Origin: Pyrinomonadaceae bacterium
GTDB taxonomy: Bacteria > Acidobacteriota > Blastocatellia > Pyrinomonadales > Pyrinomonadaceae
Direction of reading: 5' to 3'
NCBI GenBank assembly: GCA_013812565.1
Contig: JACCTF010000821.1
Span: 1-5,195, forward strand
Length of the DNA: 5,195 bases
In this document: positions 1 through 5,195 of the stretch, piece after piece
Position numbering within the stretch: position 1 is the first letter of the stretch
Layout: each line of letters begins with the position of its first letter
The notes under the pieces: generated by a model
The model's input: the letters and a program-made list of their open reading frames with translations, nothing else
The model's database searches: none
Told to the model about the DNA's origin: nothing
Made by a program: the position numbers and the translations under genes

Positions 1-1916
1 GCGAAGGCGAAGCCCGTGCTGTTAGCGAAGCCGGGCAGTTCCGTTTGTTGCGATCGGAACTCGAAGGTGCCGGAAGTATTACCGCGCCCTCTGTCGTTGT
101 AACGGTAGCGCCTGATTTCGGTGCCGACCCTGAAGGTGTGCGGGCCGCGTAGATAGGTGAAATCATCGACAAAGATGAAGCTATCGCTCGCCGAGAAGCC
201 GGCCGTGGCCGAGCCGAACTGTCCGGCCGCCCCGATGTTGCCGCCCATGATCCCGGCTGTTCCGCGGAACCGCAGCCGCGGAAAGTGTGTCCCCGGTACC
301 CCCTGGAGTCCGATCTGCTGCGGCCAATCCTCATCGACGAAAGCCGAATTGTTGGGGTTGATGAAACGGTTGAAACCGAAGGCGAAGTGGTTGAGTTTGG
401 TACTGCTGATGGTCCAATCCTCGCTGATGCGCGCCATCCGCCCGCCCACTTCTTGGAATTGGAAGACGCTGGTCGCCGAACCCGGTCTCGGGCCGTAGCG
501 CCCGCCGGGGGAGTTGTCGCGCGGTCGCGTGTTCCAGTTGTAGAAGGTCGAGAATTTGTGCCGCTCGTTGAACACGTGATTGATCTTGACCCCGATGTTG
601 TCGAGGCCGAAGACGGGCTGACCGCTTCCGAGGGTTGGGTAGTTGCTCAGGAAGGTGGGGAAAATTGGATCGGGGATCGGCGCGAGCCGCAAGACGTTAG
701 CGCTCACCGCGCTCCACTGGGATTGCGGGATGATGTTACCCGGGAAAGGATCGCGCACGACGCTTGTGCCCACCCGTCGCGTCGTTCGCGGATCGTAGAG
801 TTGACCGAAAATCACGGATCGGTTCAGCGCGTCCACGCCGATTTGTGTGCCCGATCGAGAGTTCCCGGTAAAGGCCGGATTCAACAGAGCCGAGAAATCA
901 CCCTGCTTCATCGCGACGGTCGGCAGTGTAGTGAAACTGGTCGAGCGGAAGTTTCGCTGACGCGTCCCCTCGTAAAAGACGAAGAAGAACGTTTTGTCCT
1001 TACCCTTGTACAGCGCCGGCCCCCCCTGGCCGAAGCGCGGCAAAAAAACCGGACCGCCGAGCGTCCCGCCGAAGTTGTTCAGCTTGAACGGCTGCCGCTT
1101 GACACCGCTAAAGTTGGCGGTCGAGGCGTTGGCGTTGAGCGCTTCGTTCTGCAGGTAATGGTAGGCGGAGCCATGAAATTCGTTGGTGCCGGACTTCATA
1201 CCGAAATTCGCCATGCTCGTCTGCGTATTGCCATACTGCGCCGAGAGTGTTCCCGCCTGGAGTCTGAATTCGCTTGTCGCGTCGGCGCTGGGAGTGAACT
1301 CGTTCATGCTGCCGCCTGATAGATCATAGCGGCCGAGCGAGATACCCTCGACCAGGATCTCATGCGAGTAGAACTGGCCGCCGTTAATCGAGCCCTGAAA
1401 CTCCCCGCCGACGGCACCCGGCAGACTCCGGAAGATGAAGCTTTGAAGCTGGCGCAAACCGTCGGCGACGGGAATGGGCCAGCTCTGGAATTCGTTGGCG
1501 CTCACGTACCGCCCCACTTCGGAGGTGCTCGTCTCGATCAGTGATTCTGCCGTGACGGTAACCGTCTCTCCGATCTGGCCGACTTCGAGCGAGAAATCGA
1601 TGGTCGCCGTTTGCGCAACACCAACCGTCACCCCCTCGACGATCCCTGTTTTAAACCCGCTAGTGGATGAAGATAATCTGTAGGTGCCGGGTTCCACAGA
1701 GGAGAGCCGGTAGACCCCGGCGTCGGTCGTCTTCGCCGTGCTTTCGACGTTCGTCGCCACATTGGTTGCGGTTACCGTGACTTCGGGGATGAACGCGCCG
1801 GAAGCGTCACGAACCACGCCGGTGATGGCTCCACGTTCGCCCTGACCCGCCGCCGCCGTAAACACGCACAGCACGATGCACAAGCCATAAGCCGCTGACT
1901 TCATCTGAGATTTCAT
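1..1916 (-). CDS. Oar-like TonB-dependent outer-membrane receptor, N-terminal part (cut by window edge)
   Basis: The reading frame is open for 638 codons from the ATG at 1916 to the left edge, so the C-terminal barrel is missing; relatives are commonly around 1000-1200 residues. Residues 1-24 form a signal peptide (Lys-containing start, hydrophobic stretch about 8-20, Ala-rich cleavage region TAAAGQ). Residues about 28-112 match a carboxypeptidase-regulatory-like beta-sandwich (GAITGVVRDASGAFIPEVTV, then DAGVY, EPGTY and SGF). ETVTVTAES (117-125) sits where a TonB box would be. The plug follows (about 126-250), with ILVEGISL, SAQYG and MKSGTNEFHGS (240-250). The early barrel contains NNFGGTLGGP and KTFFFVFYEG. 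The family sits in the outer membrane and uses TonB-transmitted energy to import or bind substrates; the ligand cannot be read from this part. The start is supported by AGGAG seven bases upstream. It lies 117 nt downstream of the TPR gene on the same strand. A long open frame on the opposite strand is an artefact. Confidence 0.93.
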   Translation of the reverse strand, partial: MKSQMKSAAYGLCIVLCVFTAAAGQGERGAITGVVRDASGAFIPEVTVTATNVATNVESTAKTTDAGVYRLSSVEPGTYRLSSSTSGFKTGIVEGVTVGVAQTATIDFSLEVGQIGETVTVTAESLIETSTSEVGRYVSANEFQSWPIPVADGLRQLQSFIFRSLPGAVGGEFQGSINGGQFYSHEILVEGISLGRYDLSGGSMNEFTPSADATSEFRLQAGTLSAQYGNTQTSMANFGMKSGTNEFHGSAYHYLQNEALNANASTANFSGVKRQPFKLNNFGGTLGGPVFLPRFGQGGPALYKGKDKTFFFVFYEGTRQRNFRSTSFTTLPTVAMKQGDFSALLNPAFTGNSRSGTQIGVDALNRSVIFGQLYDPRTTRRVGTSVVRDPFPGNIIPQSQWSAVSANVLRLAPIPDPIFPTFLSNYPTLGSGQPVFGLDNIGVKINHVFNERHKFSTFYNWNTRPRDNSPGGRYGPRPGSATSVFQFQEVGGRMARISEDWTISSTKLNHFAFGFNRFINPNNSAFVDEDWPQQIGLQGVPGTHFPRLRFRGTAGIMGGNIGAAGQFGSATAGFSASDSFIFVDDFTYLRGPHTFRVGTEIRRYRYNDRGRGNTSGTFEFRSQQTELPGFANSTGFAF

Positions 1917-1923
1917 CGCTTAG

Positions 1924-1928
1924 CTCCT
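1924..1928 (-). promoter_or_regulatory. Shine-Dalgarno site of the TonB-dependent receptor
   Basis: On the minus strand AGGAG (within GAGGAG) lies seven bases before the ATG at 1916. This is optimal spacing and fixes that ATG as the start, in preference to the second in-frame ATG four codons later at 1904. It contrasts with the upstream TPR gene, which shows no such site. Confidence 0.85.
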
Positions 1929-1994
1929 CTTTCAAATTTGCGTGCCGTTTGAGAACACTTTCGTGCGCTCTTCTAAATTGACTCATTTCTGCCG

Positions 1995-2014
1995 CGCGAC
2001 AGAAGTATGTCGCG
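1995..2014 (-). other. Intercistronic hairpin between TPR gene and receptor gene
   Basis: CGCGACA and TGTCGCG form a perfect 7-bp GC-rich stem around the 6-nt loop TACTTC (minus-strand reading), just downstream of the TPR stop codon. No U-tract follows on the minus strand (next bases CGGCAGAAATG), so it is not a typical intrinsic terminator. It could stabilise the upstream message, attenuate read-through to the receptor, or be a protein-binding dyad. The structure is seen directly; its role is inferred. Confidence 0.45.
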
Positions 2015-2033
2015 ATTCGTTTGACCCCGCCAC

Positions 2034-3155
2034 TCACCAGCGACGTATCCCGTAAGGGGATGGCACCGGATTCTTCTTCAATCCTTCAAATTTCTTCAGC
2101 GTATGAACGGCGAGTTGCTTCTCGCCGGTCTTAACGTAGTACCGGGCCAGCAAGTAATAAGCTTCGCCGTAGCCGGGGTCGAGACGGACCGCTTCCTCTA
2201 AGCTCTCTTTCACTTCTCGCGTCGCGCCCCTTGTGAATAATGCTTTCGCATACTCGAAACGTGCGTGCGGCGACGCCGGATCGTTACGCATCGCACGGTA
2301 AAGCCAGCCGGTCCCGCGCTCGAAATCTCCTTCGTTGACCAGCCGTTTTCCTAGATCGGTGAAGGGCCAGGCGTAACGAATACGCTTGCGCTCGACGATC
2401 TTAACCGCGGCCAGAAACTCCTCTTTCGCTCGCTCAGCCTGACCCATCCCCTCGTACAAAAGCCCGGTATAGTAGCGCGCCTTGTGATAGTCGGGATCGA
2501 TCCCGATCACCCGCTCGAATGAACTGAGGGCTTCGCTGTATCGCTTCTTTTCGTACAGGTAACGTCCTAAATGATAGTGCCCTTCCCCGTCATTCGGGCT
2601 CAGTTCTATGGCGGTCCTAATGTGAACTTCGAATTGGTCGTAACTCTGAAGCAGATATTCGGTGAGCGCCAACAGCTTATGAACTTCCGCCCGATTGTCG
2701 CCACGCGCAAGACACTCTCTGGCGCGCTCACTCGCAAGCCGAAGACTTCCGCGTTGAAACGCAATTAGGGCCAACAGATGAATCGGCCTTGTCTCTTCAG
2801 GAAACTGTTTTTTCAGAATGAGAGCATGGTTTTCGGCCTCGAGTAGGCGCATCAAGCTGATCAGTACATTAACTAATGCGATCCGCGCAGCTTTATTCCG
2901 CTCCTCTTTCAACACCGCCTGTTCCAGACTCCGTGCGGCCGCCGGTAAGTCTCCGCTCGCTAAGCTTGCTTGGGCGCTGCGCAGAAACTGATCAACTGAG
3001 CTTTCTTGAAGGGTTGCCTGGGTTGAAAGAGGAGGTAAACAGAACACGCAGCCGGCGTTGCCCATCGAACTAAACGACAAGACGGGCATGAGATAGCATA
3101 CGACTTTGGTCGTTAACCGCATGGTGGCCCGGACGCGCCTCGAAGTTCGTTTCAT
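2034..3155 (-). CDS. Exported TPR-repeat protein
   Basis: This is a 373-residue protein. A basic start (KRTSRRVR) and hydrophobic segment about 18-31 end in SSMGNAGC, which looks like a Sec signal with cleavage near Ala34. NAGC is at best a poor lipobox because Leu is missing at -3. A CxxC pair (Cys36, Cys39) would lie right after cleavage. The rest is helical tetratricopeptide repeats. The best matches to the W-LG-Y-A-F-A-P pattern are 190-221, 222-255, 296-327 and 330-361; degenerate units lie at about 55-88, 124-189 and 262-293. TPR arrays are protein-binding scaffolds and no catalytic domain is visible. Its likely place is the periplasm, possibly assisting the outer-membrane receptor encoded next on the same strand. 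The start at 3155 has no Shine-Dalgarno; an in-frame ATG at 3122 (Met12) would still leave a usable signal peptide. The specific role is unknown. Confidence 0.88.
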   Translation of the reverse strand: MKRTSRRVRATMRLTTKVVCYLMPVLSFSSMGNAGCVFCLPPLSTQATLQESSVDQFLRSAQASLASGDLPAAARSLEQAVLKEERNKAARIALVNVLISLMRLLEAENHALILKKQFPEETRPIHLLALIAFQRGSLRLASERARECLARGDNRAEVHKLLALTEYLLQSYDQFEVHIRTAIELSPNDGEGHYHLGRYLYEKKRYSEALSSFERVIGIDPDYHKARYYTGLLYEGMGQAERAKEEFLAAVKIVERKRIRYAWPFTDLGKRLVNEGDFERGTGWLYRAMRNDPASPHARFEYAKALFTRGATREVKESLEEAVRLDPGYGEAYYLLARYYVKTGEKQLAVHTLKKFEGLKKNPVPSPYGIRRW

Positions 3156-3242
3156 TTACAAACGAACATCATACATAAAGAGCGGTAGACTAAATTGGTC
3201 ATCAAATCCGCGGGACATGGACCAGCCGTAATTACCGCCCGT

Positions 3243-3265
3243 GTTAGTTTAAGTTGCTTACTAAC
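3243..3265. repeat. Short inverted repeat in the region upstream of the TPR gene
   Basis: GTTAG (3243-3247) pairs with CTAAC (3261-3265), and inside it TAAG (3250-3253) pairs with CTTA (3257-3260) around a 3-nt loop, leaving a 2-nt bulge. It lies about 90-110 bp upstream of the TPR start. It could be an operator or a leader hairpin if transcription starts near 3331. No T-tract follows on either strand, so a terminator is unlikely. This is low-complexity AT-rich sequence and may be chance. Confidence 0.3.
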
Positions 3266-3337
3266 TTGACACAGTGCCCCGAAATTTTTAACCTTGTGAC
3301 AACGGGTACGCAATTATTTTTAGCCGCCAGAGTCAAC

Positions 3338-3366
3338 CTTATAGCACCACTGGTTATCTACTGCAA
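3338..3366 (-). promoter_or_regulatory. Candidate promoter for the TPR/receptor unit
   Basis: On the minus strand TTGCAG (positions 3366-3361) and TATAAG (3343-3338) are separated by exactly 17 bp. The -10 is preceded by TGC, an extended -10 motif. The -10 matches consensus at 5 of 6 positions and the -35 at 3 of 6. Transcription would begin near 3331, giving a leader of about 175 nt before the TPR gene. This is the best sigma70-type match found by eye on this strand; bacteria outside Proteobacteria may use different spacing, so it remains a candidate. Confidence 0.35.
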
Positions 3367-3406
3367 GACAATTTGAGTATATGTCGGGAAGCGGAATAAC
3401 TTCACC

Positions 3407-3420
3407 TTTAACCGGTTAAA
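3407..3420. promoter_or_regulatory. Perfect 14-bp palindrome, possible operator
   Basis: TTTAACCGGTTAAA is a perfect self-complementary 14-mer. It lies 21 bp upstream of a perfect plus-strand TATAAT (3442-3447), thus about where a -35 element would be, and about 40 bp upstream of the minus-strand -35 candidate. The uninterrupted dyad resembles binding sites of dimeric regulators, but no specific family can be named from the site alone. Confidence 0.35.
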
Positions 3421-3441
3421 CCAAGCAATCCCGTGCGTTCT

Positions 3442-3447
3442 TATAAT
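3442..3447 (+). promoter_or_regulatory. Perfect TATAAT -10 hexamer
   Basis: TATAAT occurs in the context TTCTTATAATAAAC. There is no -35 match at 16-18 bp; that area reads AAACCAAG directly after the TTTAACCGGTTAAA palindrome. It could be an activator-dependent promoter, with the palindrome as activator site. The next plus-strand gene is about 570 bp downstream, so the product would be a long leader or a small RNA. In AT-rich sequence a single hexamer is weak evidence. Confidence 0.25.
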
Positions 3448-3688
3448 AAACTTTCCGCTCTTTACGGCGTGGGCGCATGGTCGAGACACTCTGGGCGTGC
3501 TTACTACCTTGCGAATCGTCACGGCACCGAACTGATCGGTCGGATGGACCTAATATCACACGCGGTTTGTTGACAGCATAGACGAACTACTTCCATCTGG
3601 CTTAGGCTGAATTCCCGAGGACCGTTTATCAGTGTTTCAGTGATCTCTAAATCGAACCACACAGGAATGGTACACAACGGAAGACCTC

Positions 3689-3785
3689 ACCGCCGCAGGC
3701 GCGGAAGCACTGTCCGAAGAGACTCGCAGAGAGTTAATGATTCAACTCTCTGCGAGTCTCTTCGAGAACTCTGCGCCTCTGCGGT
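3689..3785. repeat. Palindromic repeat element (REP/MITE-like) with perfect 21-bp inverted repeat
   Basis: The core arms 3715-3735 and 3744-3764 are perfectly complementary over 21 bp around the 8-nt spacer AATGATTC. Outside the core the symmetry continues imperfectly: ACCGC (3689-3693) and AGGCGC (3697-3702) on the left match GCGCCT (3773-3778) and GCGGT (3781-3785) on the right. The arms contain CTCTGCG/CGCAGAG-type units, as in the dispersed CTCTGCG-rich palindromic repeats found in many bacterial genomes. No transposase or target duplication is visible. It could fold into a long hairpin in RNA from either strand. Open frames reading through it are spurious. Confidence 0.8.
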
Positions 3786-3844
3786 AAAAGTTATTTGCGC
3801 GAGCGTCACGTCACGAAGGATCGAGTGTCCCACTGTCATCTGTT

Positions 3845-3858
3845 TTGATTTAGATCAA
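3845..3858. promoter_or_regulatory. FNR/CRP-family binding site, exact consensus
   Basis: TTGATTTAGATCAA matches the FNR consensus TTGAT-N4-ATCAA at all ten defined positions. FNR, ANR and DNR-type regulators of the CRP superfamily bind such sites and respond to oxygen or nitric oxide. The centre (3851.5) lies about 166 bp upstream of the inferred permease start. A weak -10-like TTTAAA at 3900-3905 would put the site near -61.5, a class I activation distance, but no good -35 accompanies it. Which gene it controls, and whether activation or repression, is inference. Confidence 0.5.
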
Positions 3859-4005
3859 CCATTGATGATAGTGGCAATGCTCCCGACAACTATCCCGGAT
3901 TTAAAACGCGAAAGCCTTCAAAGGTTAAGAGCGCTGTTCACCGCGCGGTCGATAAAGTTTTACCGTTTGTTCCAATCTTTGTGAAGTAGTTCTATCTCGG
4001 CGAGT

Positions 4006-4010
4006 GAAGG
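4006..4010 (+). promoter_or_regulatory. Possible Shine-Dalgarno site of the permease
   Basis: GAAGG is followed seven bases later by the codon ATA at 4018. The spacing is ideal for initiation there, which is why that non-canonical codon is taken as the probable original start. The out-of-frame ATG at 4046 has no comparable site before it. Confidence 0.4.
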
Positions 4011-4017
4011 CGGGCAC

Positions 4018-5195
4018 ATAGCGATCGCCAGACAGATTCCTACCCATGAACGTCGTCCCATACGCAGCCTGCGCTGGTGGATAGGCGGGCTTCTGTTCGC
4101 TTCGACCGTTATCAACTATATAGACAGGCAGACTCTAGCTGTGCTGGCCCCGTATCTAAAACAGGACTACGGGTGGAGCAACGAACAACTCGCACTGATA
4201 TTCATCGCTTTTCGCGTTGCCTACACAGTCGGGCAGACGGTCTCAGGGCGGATCATAGATCGCATCGGCACAAGGCGAGGGCTGACGATCTCAGTCATCT
4301 GGTATTCGATTGCGGCGATGTTGACTTCGCTCGCCACGGGGTTGGGCAGCTTTGCTTTCTTCCGCTTCCTTCTGGGTGCGGGTGAATCGGCCAACTGGCC
4401 TGCCGCAACCAAAGCAGTTTCCGAGTGGTTCCCTAAACGCGAGCGCGGGTTGGCCGTGGCACTCTTTGATAGCGGCTCATCAATCGGGGGCGCAATAGCA
4501 CCGCTGCTAGTGCTTGGACTCTACTACCAGTTCGGCGGTTGGCGACCGGCTTTCGTGATTACCGGTACGCTCGGCTTCGTCTGGTTGATCGTGTGGCGTT
4601 GGCTTTACTACCCACCGGAGAATCATCCCCGAATCAGCGACAGGGAGCGTGAGATGATTGTGCAGGATAAGCTTGCCGATGAAGCGGAAGAAGCGCCCGC
4701 CCGCCCGCCCCTGGCCGAGCGTTCACGAATGGGCTGGCGCGAGTTGCTTAAACTTCCGCAAACATGGGGCGTAATTGCGGCTCGCTCGCTGACTGATCCC
4801 GTCTGGTTCTTTGTAACCGAGTGGCTTGTGACCTATCTGGACCAAGCGAAGGGCATCACGCTTGAGCAGGGGTTGATCGCCATCTGGATTCCGTTTATCG
4901 CCGCCGACCTCGGCAACTTCTTTGGCGGAGGAATGTCCAGTTGGCTGATACGACGCGGCTGGCCGGTGGGCCGGGCGCGTAAGGCAGTGGTAGTGTTCGG
5001 GGGACTCGGAATGACGTTGCTCATCCCGACGATCTACACTTCAAACTTGTTTGCGCTGGCTGGATTATTCGCCATCTCAACCTTTGCTTATGCCTCGTTT
5101 TCGACGATGGCGCTGGTCCTGCCATCTGACTTGTACAGAAGCGAATCGGTTGCGACGGTGAGCGGAATGAGCGGCACGGGCGCAGGGATAGGAAC
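4018..5195 (+). CDS. MFS transporter, anion:cation symporter (hexuronate/galactonate permease) type, C-terminus cut by window edge
   Basis: The frame is open from just after a TGA at 3982-3984 to the right edge, giving about 392 codons from 4018; relatives are usually about 420-450. Numbered from 4018, NYIDRQ (33-38) ends helix 1, [12 protein letters not shown] (77-88) is MFS motif A, and helix 4 carries RFLLGAGE (116-123) followed by the WFP motif (137-139). Asp36, Arg37, Arg116 and Glu123 match in identity and spacing the Asp46, Arg47, Arg126 and Glu133 of E. coli DgoT, so proton-coupled uptake of a sugar acid or similar organic anion is likely. A charged cytoplasmic loop (about 200-245) separates the two six-helix halves. 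There is no ATG, GTG or TTG in frame between the upstream stop and helix 1; the next such codons (GTG 4141, ATG 4318) would delete one or more helices. ATA at 4018 is the best-placed start, but an ATG lost by mutation, or an indel after the ATG at 4046, is equally possible. Confidence 0.85.
   Translation, partial: MAIARQIPTHERRPIRSLRWWIGGLLFASTVINYIDRQTLAVLAPYLKQDYGWSNEQLALIFIAFRVAYTVGQTVSGRIIDRIGTRRGLTISVIWYSIAAMLTSLATGLGSFAFFRFLLGAGESANWPAATKAVSEWFPKRERGLAVALFDSGSSIGGAIAPLLVLGLYYQFGGWRPAFVITGTLGFVWLIVWRWLYYPPENHPRISDREREMIVQDKLADEAEEAPARPPLAERSRMGWRELLKLPQTWGVIAARSLTDPVWFFVTEWLVTYLDQAKGITLEQGLIAIWIPFIAADLGNFFGGGMSSWLIRRGWPVGRARKAVVVFGGLGMTLLIPTIYTSNLFALAGLFAISTFAYASFSTMALVLPSDLYRSESVATVSGMSGTGAGIG

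Larger units (their letters stand above)
3156..4017. other. Divergent intergenic region, AT-richer, no convincing gene
   Basis: About 860 bp separate the minus-strand TPR/receptor pair from the plus-strand permease. The stretch is visibly richer in A and T than the flanking genes. It holds two plus-strand TTGACA hexamers (3266-3271 and 3570-3575), each followed at 17 bp only by a weak -10 (TAACCT, CCATCT). It also contains the dyads, repeat element and FNR-type box listed separately. Open frames here (for example 3433-3573 and 3640-3984) show no recognisable domain and no ribosome site. No tRNA-like structure was noticed. Confidence 0.7.

Noticed and set aside
285..1319. 344-codon open frame on the plus strand inside the receptor gene
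   Set aside because: It is codon-aligned antisense to the receptor, so it stays open because the receptor avoids TTA, CTA and TCA codons. Its translation has no recognisable domain, whereas the minus strand gives a clear TonB-dependent receptor.
1807..2037. 76-codon minus-strand frame starting with GTG that overlaps the TPR stop codon by four bases
   Set aside because: The GTGA overlap looks like translational coupling, but the frame runs through the receptor's ribosome site and signal peptide in another frame. It ends in low-complexity Gly/Arg sequence and matches nothing known.
3266..3294. Plus-strand TTGACA with TAACCT at 17-bp spacing
   Set aside because: The -35 is perfect, but the -10 matches only three of six bases and no plus-strand gene begins within 700 bp.
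3433..3573. Small 46-codon plus-strand frame starting with GTG (MRSYNKLSALYGVGAW and onward)
   Set aside because: It has no Shine-Dalgarno and no recognisable family, and third-position base use is not clearly gene-like. It could be a small protein or a decayed gene remnant, but the evidence is too thin to annotate.
3689..3785. Possible CRISPR repeat or intrinsic terminator
   Set aside because: There is only one unit with no spacers, so it is not CRISPR. No T-tract follows either arm, and both flanking genes point away from it, so a terminator is not expected.
3640..3984. 114-codon plus-strand frame just upstream of the permease and in its frame
   Set aside because: About 30 codons come from the palindromic repeat (the SLRELCASAV-type translation typical of spurious ORFs across such repeats). 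There is no ribosome site or domain, and a TGA separates it from the permease, so it is not a credible N-terminal extension.
4077..4412. Overlapping open frames on both strands inside the permease (4077-4385 plus, 4221-4412 minus)
   Set aside because: They are shadows of the permease frame, which alone gives MFS motifs with conserved charged residues at DgoT spacing.

Overview
The window reads as chromosomal DNA from a GC-rich Gram-negative bacterium, most likely an Acidobacteriota member. That placement is inference. It rests on a large Oar-like TonB-dependent receptor with an N-terminal carboxypeptidase-regulatory-like domain (a family greatly expanded in that phylum), a secreted TPR protein next to it, and a DgoT/ExuT-type MFS permease. 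No rRNA or marker gene is present to confirm it.

Layout: positions 1-3155 hold two genes on the minus strand. The upstream gene (3155 to 2034) encodes an exported 373-residue TPR-repeat protein. After a 117-nt gap comes an outer-membrane TonB-dependent receptor starting at 1916, with a clear AGGAG ribosome site; it runs off the left edge after 638 codons. The gap holds a perfect 7-bp hairpin without a U-tract and no convincing promoter, so the two are probably co-transcribed. Positions 4018-5195 hold a plus-strand MFS transporter of the anion:cation symporter (sugar-acid) type that runs off the right edge.

Between these divergent units lies about 860 bp of visibly more AT-rich DNA without a convincing gene, but with several signals. 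These are a candidate extended -10 promoter reading toward the TPR gene, a perfect 14-bp palindrome (TTTAACCGGTTAAA) near a perfect TATAAT, a 97-bp palindromic repeat element built on a perfect 21-bp inverted repeat, and an exact FNR/CRP-family consensus (TTGATTTAGATCAA) about 160 bp upstream of the transporter.

Functionally, the TPR/receptor pair suggests outer-membrane uptake or binding of a large or complexed substrate. The permease suggests inner-membrane import of an organic anion such as a hexuronate or aldonate. Nothing in the sequence proves that they serve one pathway. No wholly new system is evident. The points most worth checking are the exact FNR-type box, the permease's lack of any usable ATG/GTG/TTG start in frame, and the palindromic element.
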